Part shown: piece after piece, positions 1-8,021 of the stretch
How positions within the stretch are numbered: the first letter of the stretch is position 1
Layout of the letters: each line of letters starts with the position of its first letter
Assembly: GCA_029983575.1 (NCBI GenBank)
Contig: JASBZE010000007.1
Location: 1-37,269 of the forward strand
Reading direction: 5' to 3'
Source: Peptostreptococcaceae bacterium
Lineage (GTDB): Bacteria > Bacillota > Clostridia > Peptostreptococcales > Peptostreptococcaceae
DNA: 37,269 bases
Notes under the pieces: generated by a model
What the model was told of the DNA's origin: nothing
Database searches by the model: none
Seen by the model: only the letters and a program-made list of their open reading frames with translations
Made by a program: the position numbers and the translations under genes

Positions 1-12
1 CTATTATTTAAT

Positions 13-42
13 TAAAAAAGGCCAAAGATTTTTCTTTAGCCT
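13..42 (-). terminator. Intrinsic terminator of the YopX-HD operon
   Basis: An imperfect 10-bp stem (19-28 with 33-42, one mismatch, TTTT loop) overlaps the stop codon of the HD-domain gene. On the minus strand it is followed by a run of six T. The plus-strand side is also T-rich, so it may work in both directions. Confidence 0.7.
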
Positions 43-685
43 AATTTTTATATTTTTCCTCTCTTATATCTTCAGGGACAATTTTATATAGGGGAGAGCC
101 TATGAAGTCCTCGAGAGCATATATGAAGTTCACAAATTCTTTTGCTATGCTATCTAATAAATCCCTTGAATCTTGACCATATTTTAAGATAGCCTTACTC
201 ATAATATAATCCATCCTCTTTTTAGGTCCGACATAATTACTTTGGAGAACCACCCTATCCGCTATACACAAAACATCCTCTTCATCTAGTAATCCGATGT
301 CAGGGTTTATTTTGTGTTTGGTGTGATTTTTTATAACATTCGCTACTTTTTTATAGCCAATAGATGATAGATAGTCAGCTCCAACCTTATCGTGATTTTT
401 CTCAACCCTGGCTATATCATGAAGATATCCGGCCGCTCTGACTAAATCTACATCTAGTTTCAACCCCTTGTTATTTAATGCTTCAGCTATTGAACCAGCA
501 GTTTTTGAAACAGCATAACAGTGTTTTCTAACGTGAATAGGAGTGTTGTATTTTTCTAATATATTCTCACACTCTGATTTTGTTGGACATTTTTCCTTTA
601 TATTTTGACAGTTTTCTTTCTTTGTTTTATAATTTTCATTTTTGATTTTACAATTTTCTTTTTTAAAACCGTATTTTTCTTCCAT
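41..685 (-). CDS. HD-domain phosphohydrolase-like protein
   Basis: A metal-dependent phosphohydrolase of the HD superfamily is suggested. The core has an early His (HVRKHC), an LHDIAR motif carrying the His-Asp pair, then NHTKH and a later Asp (CIADRV). The first 45 residues are Lys/Asn/Glu-rich and poorly conserved in character. The open frame reaches a TTG at 724, but the ATG at 685 has AGGAT eight bases upstream, so 685 is preferred. It is the last gene of a four-gene operon that starts with a YopX-family gene and ends at a terminator. HD domains of this size also occur joined to MobA-like nucleotidyltransferases in molybdenum hydroxylase clusters (recalled from family knowledge), and such a protein is encoded at 14166-15110. 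That link is inference. The substrate is unknown. Confidence 0.8.
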   Translation of the reverse strand: MEEKYGFKKENCKIKNENYKTKKENCQNIKEKCPTKSECENILEKYNTPIHVRKHCYAVSKTAGSIAEALNNKGLKLDVDLVRAAGYLHDIARVEKNHDKVGADYLSSIGYKKVANVIKNHTKHKINPDIGLLDEEDVLCIADRVVLQSNYVGPKKRMDYIMSKAILKYGQDSRDLLDSIAKEFVNFIYALEDFIGSPLYKIVPEDIREEKYKN

Positions 686-733
686 ACCTATCATCCTAAT
701 CTGTTTTGTTACTACAACTCTCAAAACCTAGCT

Positions 734-1189
734 CTAGCGTTTTTGAACATAGCTCACGACATCACAAACGATTATTTGATCTTCCTCTTCAGGATTATTA
801 AGTTTCACGCTCTTTGTCCCTGAAAAGTGTTCGTCTTTTGAAAGGTAATCAGAGATAACATCATAAATCCAGTCCATATTCCAAGGAGTCACAATTTCTC
901 CATCTATTCGCTTACCATCTTCATCATATTGTAACTTTTGATTTCTTAAATCACATGGAATGCTATCTACATCGGTAATTATAACGTCGTATAACCTAGA
1001 AATCGAATTTTGTTTTTTCTCTGGTTCATCAATTATATAACTGACTTCATTACCTACCTCTTTAGCTAACTTTCTACTGCAGCTAGTCTTGCACCCTGTA
1101 GAACATGTTGCGCACATATCGCTTTGACCAACTGGATCTAAAAAGTGATAGTCCTTTTCTACTATATGCTTACCTTTAATAAAAATCAC
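734..1189 (-). CDS. Unrecognised protein with N-terminal four-Cys cluster
   Basis: Not recognised. The frame starts with GTG and overlaps the stop of the gene before it by 14 bases, with purine-rich GAAGAGG directly upstream, which suggests translational coupling. Residues 26-37 hold four cysteines in a C-x2-C-x3-C-x3-C arrangement, which could bind zinc or an iron-sulfur cluster. The remaining roughly 110 residues are acidic and mixed, with no signal peptide or membrane segment. It lies between another unknown gene and the HD-domain gene, nine bases before the latter's open frame. Either a metal-binding regulator or a small redox protein would fit. The exact start is uncertain. Confidence 0.65.
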   Translation of the reverse strand: MIFIKGKHIVEKDYHFLDPVGQSDMCATCSTGCKTSCSRKLAKEVGNEVSYIIDEPEKKQNSISRLYDVIITDVDSIPCDLRNQKLQYDEDGKRIDGEIVTPWNMDWIYDVISDYLSKDEHFSGTKSVKLNNPEEEDQIIVCDVVSYVQKR

Positions 1190-1715
1190 CCTCTTCTTCT
1201 ACCTCGGCACTAAAATAAATACACTGCCATTTTCCTGCCAGGTACTCTTTGGAGTTTTCAAACATATCCTCGATAGTATCGTACTCGTACCTATCTCCAC
1301 TACAATACATATTAATCTTATTTACTTCGATAAACCATTTTTCTAAATCAGAGTCGTACCAGATGAGTGTATCGTCGGGTTTATTAAAAAATTGGGTTAT
1401 CCCTTTTTCAAACTCCCTTTTGAAATCATCTACCTCTGGATCGTAAAGTGGTGTAAAGACTCTGTTTATCTCCAAATCAAATGTTTTTCCATCTTCTACC
1501 CTCGATGCGGTAAATCTATCATACTTTTTACCAATCAACAGTTTATCTCCTGCAATTTTAAGCATATGCATTACAGCATCCAAAACGATGATGTAAACAT
1601 CCTCTCCTTCAAGAGAAAATTTTCCCTCTAATTCAAACATATCGTCTTCCAGATAAAAGTCGACTGACTTTCCGTCTGCATCCTTAAAAAAATCCTTATC
1701 TTTAATATCTAACAT
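1176..1715 (-). CDS. Unrecognised acidic protein
   Basis: Not recognised. It is a 179-residue, strongly acidic soluble protein rich in Asp, Glu, Phe and Tyr, with no signal peptide, membrane segment or familiar motif. The ATG start has only a weak ribosome binding site (AGAGAAG). It sits 14 bases after the YopX-family gene and overlaps the following Cys-cluster gene, so it is the second gene of a four-gene operon. Acidic proteins of this size next to phage genes are sometimes immunity or inhibitor proteins, but nothing in the sequence proves that here. Confidence 0.65.
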   Translation of the reverse strand: MLDIKDKDFFKDADGKSVDFYLEDDMFELEGKFSLEGEDVYIIVLDAVMHMLKIAGDKLLIGKKYDRFTASRVEDGKTFDLEINRVFTPLYDPEVDDFKREFEKGITQFFNKPDDTLIWYDSDLEKWFIEVNKINMYCSGDRYEYDTIEDMFENSKEYLAGKWQCIYFSAEVEEEGDFY

Positions 1716-1729
1716 AATACTTCTCTTTA

Positions 1730-2134
1730 CTACACATTAAAATCTAATAACTCAGGGTTTTGGTATATATTACCCTTTAGTTTGAAAGTTTCTGACATAT
1801 ATGGTCCTCCCATGGAAATGGATCCGTCGTTGCCAATCAATATAAACCCGGCAATCTCTTCGCTCCACATTATCTGGTATGTACCACCGTCACCAACTAC
1901 CACATCGCCTTCAAAAATTTCATTTTGTTCATTGTCGTACCATCCAGTACTCTGAAGAGGAATTAACTCAATAGGATCCTCAGTATTTTTGAAATCATAT
2001 ATAAGGAGAGTTCCAAAAGAAAGATACCCATAAATTGTCTTTTCAAGTTCAGAAGCACCCTGTTGTTCAAGTTCCTCAGGCGAATACATTATTTTATTTT
2101 CGTCATCCCAAGCTCTAAATTTTATTTCTCTCAT
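1730..2134 (-). CDS. YopX-family phage-type protein
   Basis: Matches the YopX family (named after the Bacillus phage SPbeta gene). It opens with MREIKFRAWDDENKIMY. The middle has the typical W-x-D-x-x-x-x-E-I-F-E-G-D-V-V segment (where homologues have K/NGKEIYEGDIV), and the end is GNIYQNPELL. The length of 134 residues is usual. A GTG lies further upstream, but the ATG at 2134 has AAAGGA six bases before it and begins exactly at the family's usual N-terminus. It is the first gene of its operon, directly behind a promoter with a palindrome. YopX proteins are mostly found in prophages and their function is unknown. No other phage gene is visible nearby, so this looks like an accessory insertion or remnant. 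Confidence 0.85.
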   Translation of the reverse strand: MREIKFRAWDDENKIMYSPEELEQQGASELEKTIYGYLSFGTLLIYDFKNTEDPIELIPLQSTGWYDNEQNEIFEGDVVVGDGGTYQIMWSEEIAGFILIGNDGSISMGGPYMSETFKLKGNIYQNPELLDFNV

Positions 2135-2152
2135 CAAATTTCCTTTCACTCA

Positions 2153-2183
2153 ATTATAGCGGTGTCACCATAAAAGTGACACC
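2153..2183 (-). promoter_or_regulatory. Promoter with embedded palindrome upstream of yopX-like gene
   Basis: A perfect TATAAT (2153-2158) lies about 19 bases before the YopX start codon, so the leader must be very short. Immediately upstream is a perfect inverted repeat with 8-bp arms (2161-2168 and 2176-2183, GGTGTCAC and GTGACACC) around a 7-base spacer. It fills the spacer and the -35 region (best -35: GTGTCA). A dimeric regulator binding there would block or reshape the promoter. The regulator is unknown. Confidence 0.6.
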
Positions 2184-2284
2184 GACTAAAATTGATTATT
2201 TATTTTTCTAGAAAATATACTTAGTTAATTTATTTTTCCTTATTTTTTATCGCATTATATGCTTATCAAAGATCTCATCTCTAT

Positions 2285-4630
2285 TTAGAAAACACCTTTG
2301 GCTTTTTGTTCTTTTATAGCATTTAATACTTTTTCTGGACTAAGTGGCATTTCAGTAAATCTAACACCTATTGCATCATAAACAGCATTGAATATCGCTG
2401 GAATTGTAGGTTGAATTGGACCTTCTCCAGATTCCTTAGCTCCGTATGGTGCTGATGGGTCGTATGCCTCTACTATATTTGCATCTATCTCTGGCATATC
2501 TAAAGCTGTTGGTAGCTTGTAGTCGTGGAAAGATGGATTTAGCATCGTTCCGTCTGGAGCCACCTTCATCTCTTCATATAGAGCCTGCCCCATACCCATT
2601 TGGATAGATCCGTGAACTTGACCTTCAACACTCTGAGGGTTGATTGCCACACCACAGTCTCCAGCCTCTGTAATCTTAACTACATTTATCTTACCTGTAT
2701 CAAGATCTACATCTACCTCTGCAATCTGCGCACTAAATCCAAATGTTGGTGAGTGACCTATATTACCACCTTGTTGTATACCCTTTCTTCTTGGAGGTGT
2801 AAACTGTCCTGTCTTAGTTATAGGACCGTGTGTTTGTATATATGATGATACTACCTCTCTCCAAGGAACTCTTTGTTTTGGTTTGTAGATATTGTAGAAT
2901 TCTCCGCCTTGAACCTCTACTTCTTCTCCACGAATTCCTAGTTTTCCAGCAGCTACAGGTTTTAATTCCTCATTGATTTTTTCTGCTGCCTGTCTAATAG
3001 CCCAACCTGTTGCAAATGTCAAACGACTGGCAAATGTTCCTAGGTCGAATGTTGAAACCTTGGTATCTCTTGGTATAACTGTTACATCTTCTGTTCTAAC
3101 ACCAAGTGTTTCAGCTGCCATTTGAGCCATTACCATGTCAACTCCCTGTCCTATATCAGTAGCTCCACAGTAAAGTGTTACGTCGTTTTCTTCATCGACC
3201 TTTATTGTGGCAACTGTATGAGGTTTGTATGAAAGGTATAATGTATAAGATGTTCCTGAGATATAATATCCTCCAGAAAGACCTATACCCTTACCAAATG
3301 GAAGTTTTCCATGTTTTTCTTTATATCCTGATTTTTCAACACACTCAGTTAAACACTTCTTGTATTCTGAGTGAGGAACGTACATCTTACTCATAGCTGT
3401 GTATCCAGAGTCAACGGCATTTAGCATTCTTATTTCATATGGGTCCATACCGAAATGAGAAGCCGCTTGGTCTAACATTTGTTCCATAGCGAACCTCGGT
3501 TGTACTCCACCTAGTCCTCTAAATGCACCACATGTAGGCTTGTTAGTGTAAACCCTCTTACCGTCAAATCTAACGTTAGGAATCTTATATGGAATGTGAA
3601 CCATTGAAGCAGTGTAGAATAAAACTACTATTCCCCATCCAGCATATGCTCCACCATCCATTAGGTTAGTAAAGTCACAAGCAGTAATCTTACCAGTTTT
3701 GTCAAATCCTAATTTCATGTTCATATAGCATGGATGTCTACCGTTGTTAGTCGCAAATACTTCACTTCTCTCGTAAGTGATTTTTACAGGTCTACCTATT
3801 TTCCTTGATAGTAAAGCTGAACAGAAATCCGCTTGAGAAGCGACACCCTTACCACCGAAACCTCCACCTATTAGTGGAACTGTGATTCTAATTTTATTCA
3901 TTGGCATCTCAAGAACCTTAGCCAACTGTTGATGAGTGTAGTGAGGAACCTGACAAGTAGCATAAAGGTGAAGTTTACCTGTTGCAACGTCAAAATCAGC
4001 CAATGCAGACTGAGGTTCTACAAACCCGTGGTTAACATATGAAGAGTAGTAATTTTGCTCTAACACATAATCAGCTTCTTCAAACGCCTTATCTGGATCT
4101 CCATAAACCTGTTTACCTTCGTAGCTTATATTGAATGGAGCATCTTCGTGGATTCTTAGGTCGTCTCTCTTAACAGCTTCCCTTGGGTCTACTATCGCTT
4201 CGAGAACTTCATACTCAACTTCGATTAACTCTAAAGCTTTCTCCGCAAGTTCTTCAGTTTCCGCTGCCACTGCTGCTACCGGTTCTCCCCAGTTTCTAAC
4301 CTTGTCAACTGCCAAAGCGTGCTCATTTGCATTGTGAGGAACAATACCATAAGGTATTGGACAGTCCTTACCTGTTATAACAGCTAAAACTCCTTCCATT
4401 TCCAATGCCTTACTGTAGTCGATATTGATGATCTTGGCATGTGCATGCTTACTTCTCAACAACTTACCATAAACCATCCTTGGAAGTGTCAAGTCGTCAG
4501 TATAACGAACGGCACCCCTAACCTTATCTGGTCCATCAGGTCTACGTATGCTTCTACCTACCTCAGTGAATTCCTTAGTATAGTCTTTATAGTTATTGTA
4601 TCTATTTGATACTTCATACATCTTGCCCAT
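2285..4630 (-). CDS. Xanthine dehydrogenase-family molybdenum-binding large subunit
   Basis: This is the catalytic subunit that binds molybdopterin and hydroxylates a heterocyclic, aromatic or aldehyde-type substrate. Counting from the ATG at 4630 (781 residues), the N-terminal aldehyde oxidase/xanthine dehydrogenase a/b hammerhead domain covers about 25-150. The molybdopterin domain follows, with GGGFGGKG near 255-262, CGAFRG near 370, GATDIGQG, and the C-terminal SGEGP whose Glu736 is the probable catalytic base. The open frame extends to a TTG at 4654, but the ATG at 4630 has AAAGGGGG nine bases upstream. It is the last gene of a FAD / 2Fe-2S / Mo three-gene operon, one base after the small-subunit stop. 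Overall wording resembles 4-hydroxybenzoyl-CoA reductase and nicotinate or purine hydroxylases. The substrate is not determined. Confidence 0.95.
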   Translation of the reverse strand: MGKMYEVSNRYNNYKDYTKEFTEVGRSIRRPDGPDKVRGAVRYTDDLTLPRMVYGKLLRSKHAHAKIINIDYSKALEMEGVLAVITGKDCPIPYGIVPHNANEHALAVDKVRNWGEPVAAVAAETEELAEKALELIEVEYEVLEAIVDPREAVKRDDLRIHEDAPFNISYEGKQVYGDPDKAFEEADYVLEQNYYSSYVNHGFVEPQSALADFDVATGKLHLYATCQVPHYTHQQLAKVLEMPMNKIRITVPLIGGGFGGKGVASQADFCSALLSRKIGRPVKITYERSEVFATNNGRHPCYMNMKLGFDKTGKITACDFTNLMDGGAYAGWGIVVLFYTASMVHIPYKIPNVRFDGKRVYTNKPTCGAFRGLGGVQPRFAMEQMLDQAASHFGMDPYEIRMLNAVDSGYTAMSKMYVPHSEYKKCLTECVEKSGYKEKHGKLPFGKGIGLSGGYYISGTSYTLYLSYKPHTVATIKVDEENDVTLYCGATDIGQGVDMVMAQMAAETLGVRTEDVTVIPRDTKVSTFDLGTFASRLTFATGWAIRQAAEKINEELKPVAAGKLGIRGEEVEVQGGEFYNIYKPKQRVPWREVVSSYIQTHGPITKTGQFTPPRRKGIQQGGNIGHSPTFGFSAQIAEVDVDLDTGKINVVKITEAGDCGVAINPQSVEGQVHGSIQMGMGQALYEEMKVAPDGTMLNPSFHDYKLPTALDMPEIDANIVEAYDPSAPYGAKESGEGPIQPTIPAIFNAVYDAIGVRFTEMPLSPEKVLNAIKEQKAKGVF

Positions 4631-4631
4631 A

Positions 4632-5117
4632 TTATTTATCCCCCTTTTCTGCAACTAGATTCGCATAAGACTCTATAGCGGCGATAATTTTAATATATCC
4701 AGTACACCTACAAGTGTTCCCTGAAATAGCCGTCTTAATTTCCTTCTCAGTTGGATTTGGGTTTCTATCAACCAAAGCCTTAGCTGACAAGATCATACCT
4801 GGAGTACAGAAACCACATTGAACAGCACCGTTATCCAAGAAAGCTTCTTGAATTGGATGTAGAGTTCCATCCTCGTTCGCTATCCCCTCAATAGTCGTAA
4901 TCTTCTTACCAACACATGATATTGCCAGTTTTAGACATGATAGTTCAGGCTTCCCATCGATCAATACGGTACAAGCTCCACAGTCACCTTGACCGCATCC
5001 TTTTTTAGTTCCAGTTAGACCAATCTTTTTTCTGATTACATCAACTAGAAGATCCATAGGAGTAACTATGACATCGTAATTTTGATCGTTAATATTTAAA
5101 GTAATTAATTGTTTCAT
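4632..5117 (-). CDS. 2Fe-2S small subunit of the molybdenum hydroxylase
   Basis: Electron-transfer subunit with two [2Fe-2S] clusters. The plant-ferredoxin-like N-terminal domain has Cys41, Cys46, Cys49 and Cys61 (GCGQGDCGACT pattern). The C-terminal helical domain has Cys101, Cys104, Cys136 and Cys138 (CGFCTPG and CRCTG). All eight ligands are present and 161 residues is the usual length. The start has GGAGG seven bases upstream. It is encoded two bases after the FAD subunit and one base before the Mo subunit, so the three are surely co-translated and assemble as one complex, passing electrons from the molybdenum centre to FAD. Confidence 0.97.
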   Translation of the reverse strand: MKQLITLNINDQNYDVIVTPMDLLVDVIRKKIGLTGTKKGCGQGDCGACTVLIDGKPELSCLKLAISCVGKKITTIEGIANEDGTLHPIQEAFLDNGAVQCGFCTPGMILSAKALVDRNPNPTEKEIKTAISGNTCRCTGYIKIIAAIESYANLVAEKGDK

Positions 5118-5119
5118 TT

Positions 5120-6001
5120 TTACGCCTCCATTGCCAAATTATATGCTTCTTTTGTTAATCTTCTAGCTAAAGCTCCGACTACATCTCTTCTGTATTCAGC
5201 GGATGCCCTTACGTCAGAAATAGGCTTTGCTTCACCCATTGCAGCTTTTCCAACTTCTTCGATTAACTCATCGTTTAGCTCTTTACCAACAATGAGTGCT
5301 GGAACAGCTTCAGAAACGATTGGCCTTGGCGCAACTGCCCCCATAACGAGCTTAACATTCTTGATAGTTTTCTTGTCATCTTCTAATTCCATTGTAACTG
5401 CCATATTAACAGCATCGATTTCCATGGCATTTCTAAGCCCTATGTTACCAAATACTGTCGCAGAATTAGAAGCTGGTTTTGGTATCACTAGCTTTGTCAA
5501 GATCTCATCTTCTTCAAGAATGTTAACACGGTTACCGATAATAAAGTTCTCAACCTTTTCAGTTCTCTCTCCTTTTTTGCTTTCGATGATAGCGGTTGCA
5601 TTTAATGCAGCCAAAGGAATTGGTGTTTCTCCGCATGGTGAACAGTGAGAGATATTTCCCCCTATAGTCGCCATTGTCCTTACTTGATATGAACCAAGTT
5701 GACCAGCAGCGTAAACCAATGCGTTGTAACCGTTTGTAAGTTCCTTGGAGTTTTCGATATCGGCTATTTTTGTACATGCTCCAATCTCTACTCCTTCATC
5801 AGTGAACTTAATCCCTGATAACTCTTTAACGTCTGCTATGTTGATGATATTTTCTGTCTCAATCATTTTTTCTTTAAGCATGATTATTAAGTCCGTACCA
5901 CCAGCAAGCATTTTTGATTTTCCGCCAATATCACTTAGCAAATCTAAAACTTCTGCCTTAGTTTTAGGTGCATGATATTGAAAAGTACTTAAAATATTCA
6001 T
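5120..6001 (-). CDS. FAD-binding subunit of the molybdenum hydroxylase
   Basis: FAD subunit of the CoxM/HcrB/XdhB type. The FAD pyrophosphate-binding motif AGGTDL is at 33-38, followed by the second FAD loop ATIGGNISHCSPCGE near 112-126, and a C-terminal CO dehydrogenase flavoprotein-type domain from about 185. At 293 residues it is of ordinary length and lacks the extra four-Cys 4Fe-4S insertion known from Thauera 4-hydroxybenzoyl-CoA reductase, which argues against that exact function. It is the first gene of the three-gene operon. The start has AGGGGGCG five bases upstream and is preceded by a promoter and two palindromes. Confidence 0.96.
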   Translation of the reverse strand: MNILSTFQYHAPKTKAEVLDLLSDIGGKSKMLAGGTDLIIMLKEKMIETENIINIADVKELSGIKFTDEGVEIGACTKIADIENSKELTNGYNALVYAAGQLGSYQVRTMATIGGNISHCSPCGETPIPLAALNATAIIESKKGERTEKVENFIIGNRVNILEEDEILTKLVIPKPASNSATVFGNIGLRNAMEIDAVNMAVTMELEDDKKTIKNVKLVMGAVAPRPIVSEAVPALIVGKELNDELIEEVGKAAMGEAKPISDVRASAEYRRDVVGALARRLTKEAYNLAMEA

Positions 6002-6029
6002 TTTTACGCCCCCTATTAAATTTTGATTT

Positions 6030-6072
6030 AAATGAAATATTTTTCATTTCAGTGAATTTGTGCGAATTTCAC
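6030..6072 (-). promoter_or_regulatory. Two operator-like palindromes before the hydroxylase operon
   Basis: Two inverted repeats lie between the predicted promoter and the FAD-subunit start. The first (6030-6049) has perfect 8-bp arms AAATGAAA and TTTCATTT around TATT. The second (6052-6072) has arms GTGAA(T)TT and AA(T)TTCAC around a 5-base centre, with one mismatch, and covers roughly the first transcribed bases. They suggest repression or sensing at the operon start. They do not match the ModE box as I know it. Confidence 0.5.
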
Positions 6073-6081
6073 TTTAACTAA

Positions 6082-6110
6082 ATCATACTACATTATTTAC
6101 TCTAAGTAAA
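6082..6110 (-). promoter_or_regulatory. Promoter of the molybdenum hydroxylase operon
   Basis: TTTACT (6105-6110) and TATGAT (6082-6087) are separated by exactly 17 bases on the minus strand, giving a start about 70 bases upstream of the FAD-subunit ATG. It lies just beyond the terminator of the mod genes, so the hydroxylase is transcribed separately from the cofactor cluster. Confidence 0.55.
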
Positions 6111-6157
6111 GATACAAATTTATCACAAATTAATATTTTATATACAATAGGAGAAAT

Positions 6158-6209
6158 AAAAAAACGAACCCTCTGTTCAACTAATTCTAAATTGAACTTG
6201 GAGTTCGTT
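6158..6209 (-). terminator. Intrinsic terminator after modC
   Basis: A long interrupted stem pairs 6163-6169 with 6203-6209 (AACGAAC/GTTCGTT) and 6175-6180 with 6192-6197 (GTTCAA/TTGAAC). On the minus strand a run of seven T follows directly. It begins ten bases after the modC stop and separates the cofactor/transport operon from the hydroxylase operon. Confidence 0.85.
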
Positions 6210-6218
6210 TGTTTTAAA

Positions 6219-7295
6219 TTACTTTTCGATATATACTAGCTTCTTTTCATCTATGGACAATCTCAGTGAACCGTTGGTAAGTAGCTTAATTTCATCTTCA
6301 GATTTATTTATCCTTAATGAGTATAACTCATCTGAACTTTCTAGAGAAAAAAATACTTTGACAAATTCTACACCTTCAAAAATTTTCTCGACCTTAGCAT
6401 CGACAAAATTTTTTGAAACCTCACCTGGTTTTAATATATGGAAGTCAATATCTCTTATGCCAACATAACCTAAGCGTTCTTTGTCAAATCCACTTAAATC
6501 AGCTAAGGGAATATTTATATTGAGAGTTGGTATTTCTATATTTGAATCGCCTTTTAACCTTGCATCTAAGATATTGTTAACTCCTACTGTCTTAGCCCCC
6601 AAAATAGTGCTAGGATTTTCGAATAGTTCCTTTGTCATTGCGTGTTCTACAACTCTTCCACTGTCGATGATTATAAGTTCCTCACTAAACCTAAATATCT
6701 CATCCTTGCTGTGAGACACCATGATTATCATACCTTCGTAGTCGGCTGTCATCTCCTCTAGCTCAATTTGTAACTTTTCTTTTAGATCCTTATCCATTGC
6801 TGAAAATGGCTCATCTAGAAGTATAAGTTTAGGTTCGTATGCCATTATCCTAGCTAAAGCAACACGTTGCTGCTGACCTCCAGATAATTCGCTCGGCTTT
6901 TTATTTTCTAAGTCAGAAATATAGAATTTTTTCATAAGCCGCGTCGCCTTTTCCTGCTTATCCTTGCTTGATCCGTCAATGATTATTTCGATATTTTTCC
7001 TAACGCTCATATTTGGAAAGAGTGCGTAATTTTGAAACATATAGGCTATGTTTCTATTCTGAGGTCTAATATTAACTTTTTTTCCAGTGTCAAATATAAA
7101 ATCTCCATTTAGCACTATCAATCCTTCGTCAGGACTTACTATGCCTGATATATACTTTAGTAGCATGCTCTTACCCATGCCTGATGCCCCTAGGATTCCA
7201 ATTCTATTAGCACTAGTTTCAAATGAAATATCCATATCAAAACTATCCAATTTTGATTTTATGTCAACTTTTAAGCCCATTACTACACTTACCAT
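6219..7295 (-). CDS. modC: Molybdate ABC transporter ATP-binding protein ModC
   Basis: ATPase that powers molybdate import. Walker A GASGMGKS is at 36-43, the Q-loop Gln is at 88, the signature LSGGQ at 137-141, Walker B LILLDE at 157-162 and the switch His at 195. The last 90 residues form a TOBE/MOP-like regulatory tail, usual for ModC. The gene starts three bases after the modB stop. No strong ribosome binding site is visible at ATG 7295, and an ATG at 7280 is an alternative. It is the last gene before an intrinsic terminator. ModC rather than sulfate or iron ATPase is chosen because it follows modA and modB within a molybdenum cofactor operon. Confidence 0.93.
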   Translation of the reverse strand: MVSVVMGLKVDIKSKLDSFDMDISFETSANRIGILGASGMGKSMLLKYISGIVSPDEGLIVLNGDFIFDTGKKVNIRPQNRNIAYMFQNYALFPNMSVRKNIEIIIDGSSKDKQEKATRLMKKFYISDLENKKPSELSGGQQQRVALARIMAYEPKLILLDEPFSAMDKDLKEKLQIELEEMTADYEGMIIMVSHSKDEIFRFSEELIIIDSGRVVEHAMTKELFENPSTILGAKTVGVNNILDARLKGDSNIEIPTLNINIPLADLSGFDKERLGYVGIRDIDFHILKPGEVSKNFVDAKVEKIFEGVEFVKVFFSLESSDELYSLRINKSEDEIKLLTNGSLRLSIDEKKLVYIEK

Positions 7296-7300
7296 CCAAA

Positions 7301-7984
7301 TTAATTTTTACTTATAACGATATTTATCGAATAAATGATCGCAAAGGAAATTATCAAGACTATCACTACCCAGACTCCAGCCTTTTGATAGTTCCCGTCA
7401 TTTATTACCATTGCTATGGTCTGAGATACAGTCCCAGTTCTGCCTGGAATATTACCAGCTATCATAGAAGTGGCTCCGTACTCTCCCATAGCCCTAGCAA
7501 AACACAGTATAGAACCAGCGATAAGACCGGAACGAGAAACGGGTAGTAGTATTTTATAAAATATCTTCCTCTCACTCATTCCTAGTGTTCTCGCTGCGTA
7601 AATCAAATTTATATCCACCTGTTCAAATGCAGCCCTCGCATTTTGATACATAAGCGGAAGGGCGATTACAGTAGCTGCGACGATGCATCCCAACCATGTC
7701 TGTAAAACTGAAATATTGAAATTCTCAAAAAGGAAACTTCCCAAAAACCTCCTCTTACTAAATATGATCAGCAATATAAAACCTGCTACAGTAGGTGGCA
7801 AAACTATTGGCAAAGACATAATCCCATCCAAAAACGCCTTTTTTTTCTTACTGTAGGTCATTGCTTTTCTAGCTAATATTACACCGATAAAAAAAGATAT
7901 TATCGTAGCCACTACAGCTGTTTTTATGGAGATTCTCAAGGGACTCCAATCCAAATTTTTAATTATTTCAACAAACTCATTCAA
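7301..7984 (-). CDS. modB: Molybdate ABC transporter permease ModB
   Basis: Integral membrane permease for molybdate. At 227 residues it has about five hydrophobic segments (near 20-40, 55-75, 95-112, 150-168 and 203-222). The cytoplasmic EAA loop that contacts the ATPase lies at about 121-148 (from EQVDINLIYAARTLG), followed by the conserved MGEYGAT stretch. It is placed 37 bases after modA and just before modC. Length and motif order are standard for ModB. Confidence 0.94.
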   Translation of the reverse strand: MNEFVEIIKNLDWSPLRISIKTAVVATIISFFIGVILARKAMTYSKKKKAFLDGIMSLPIVLPPTVAGFILLIIFSKRRFLGSFLFENFNISVLQTWLGCIVAATVIALPLMYQNARAAFEQVDINLIYAARTLGMSERKIFYKILLPVSRSGLIAGSILCFARAMGEYGATSMIAGNIPGRTGTVSQTIAMVINDGNYQKAGVWVVIVLIISFAIIYSINIVISKN

Positions 7985-8021
7985 CCTTTACTCGCCCCCA
8001 AAATTTAAAGCCAATATATTA

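Noticed and set aside
2161..2183. Palindrome as terminator of the hydroxylase operon
   Set aside because: No T-run follows on the minus strand, and a perfect TATAAT lies two bases beyond it, so a promoter/operator is the better reading. No other terminator was found between 2184 and 2284.
5109..5648. 179-codon open frame on the plus strand opposite the FAD subunit
   Set aside because: It lies fully antisense to a clear FAD-subunit gene, is Ser/Ala-rich with no family character, and is a composition shadow.
2285..6001. Naming the operon hcrABC (4-hydroxybenzoyl-CoA reductase)
   Set aside because: The FAD subunit lacks the extra 4Fe-4S Cys insertion and no aromatic pathway genes are present.
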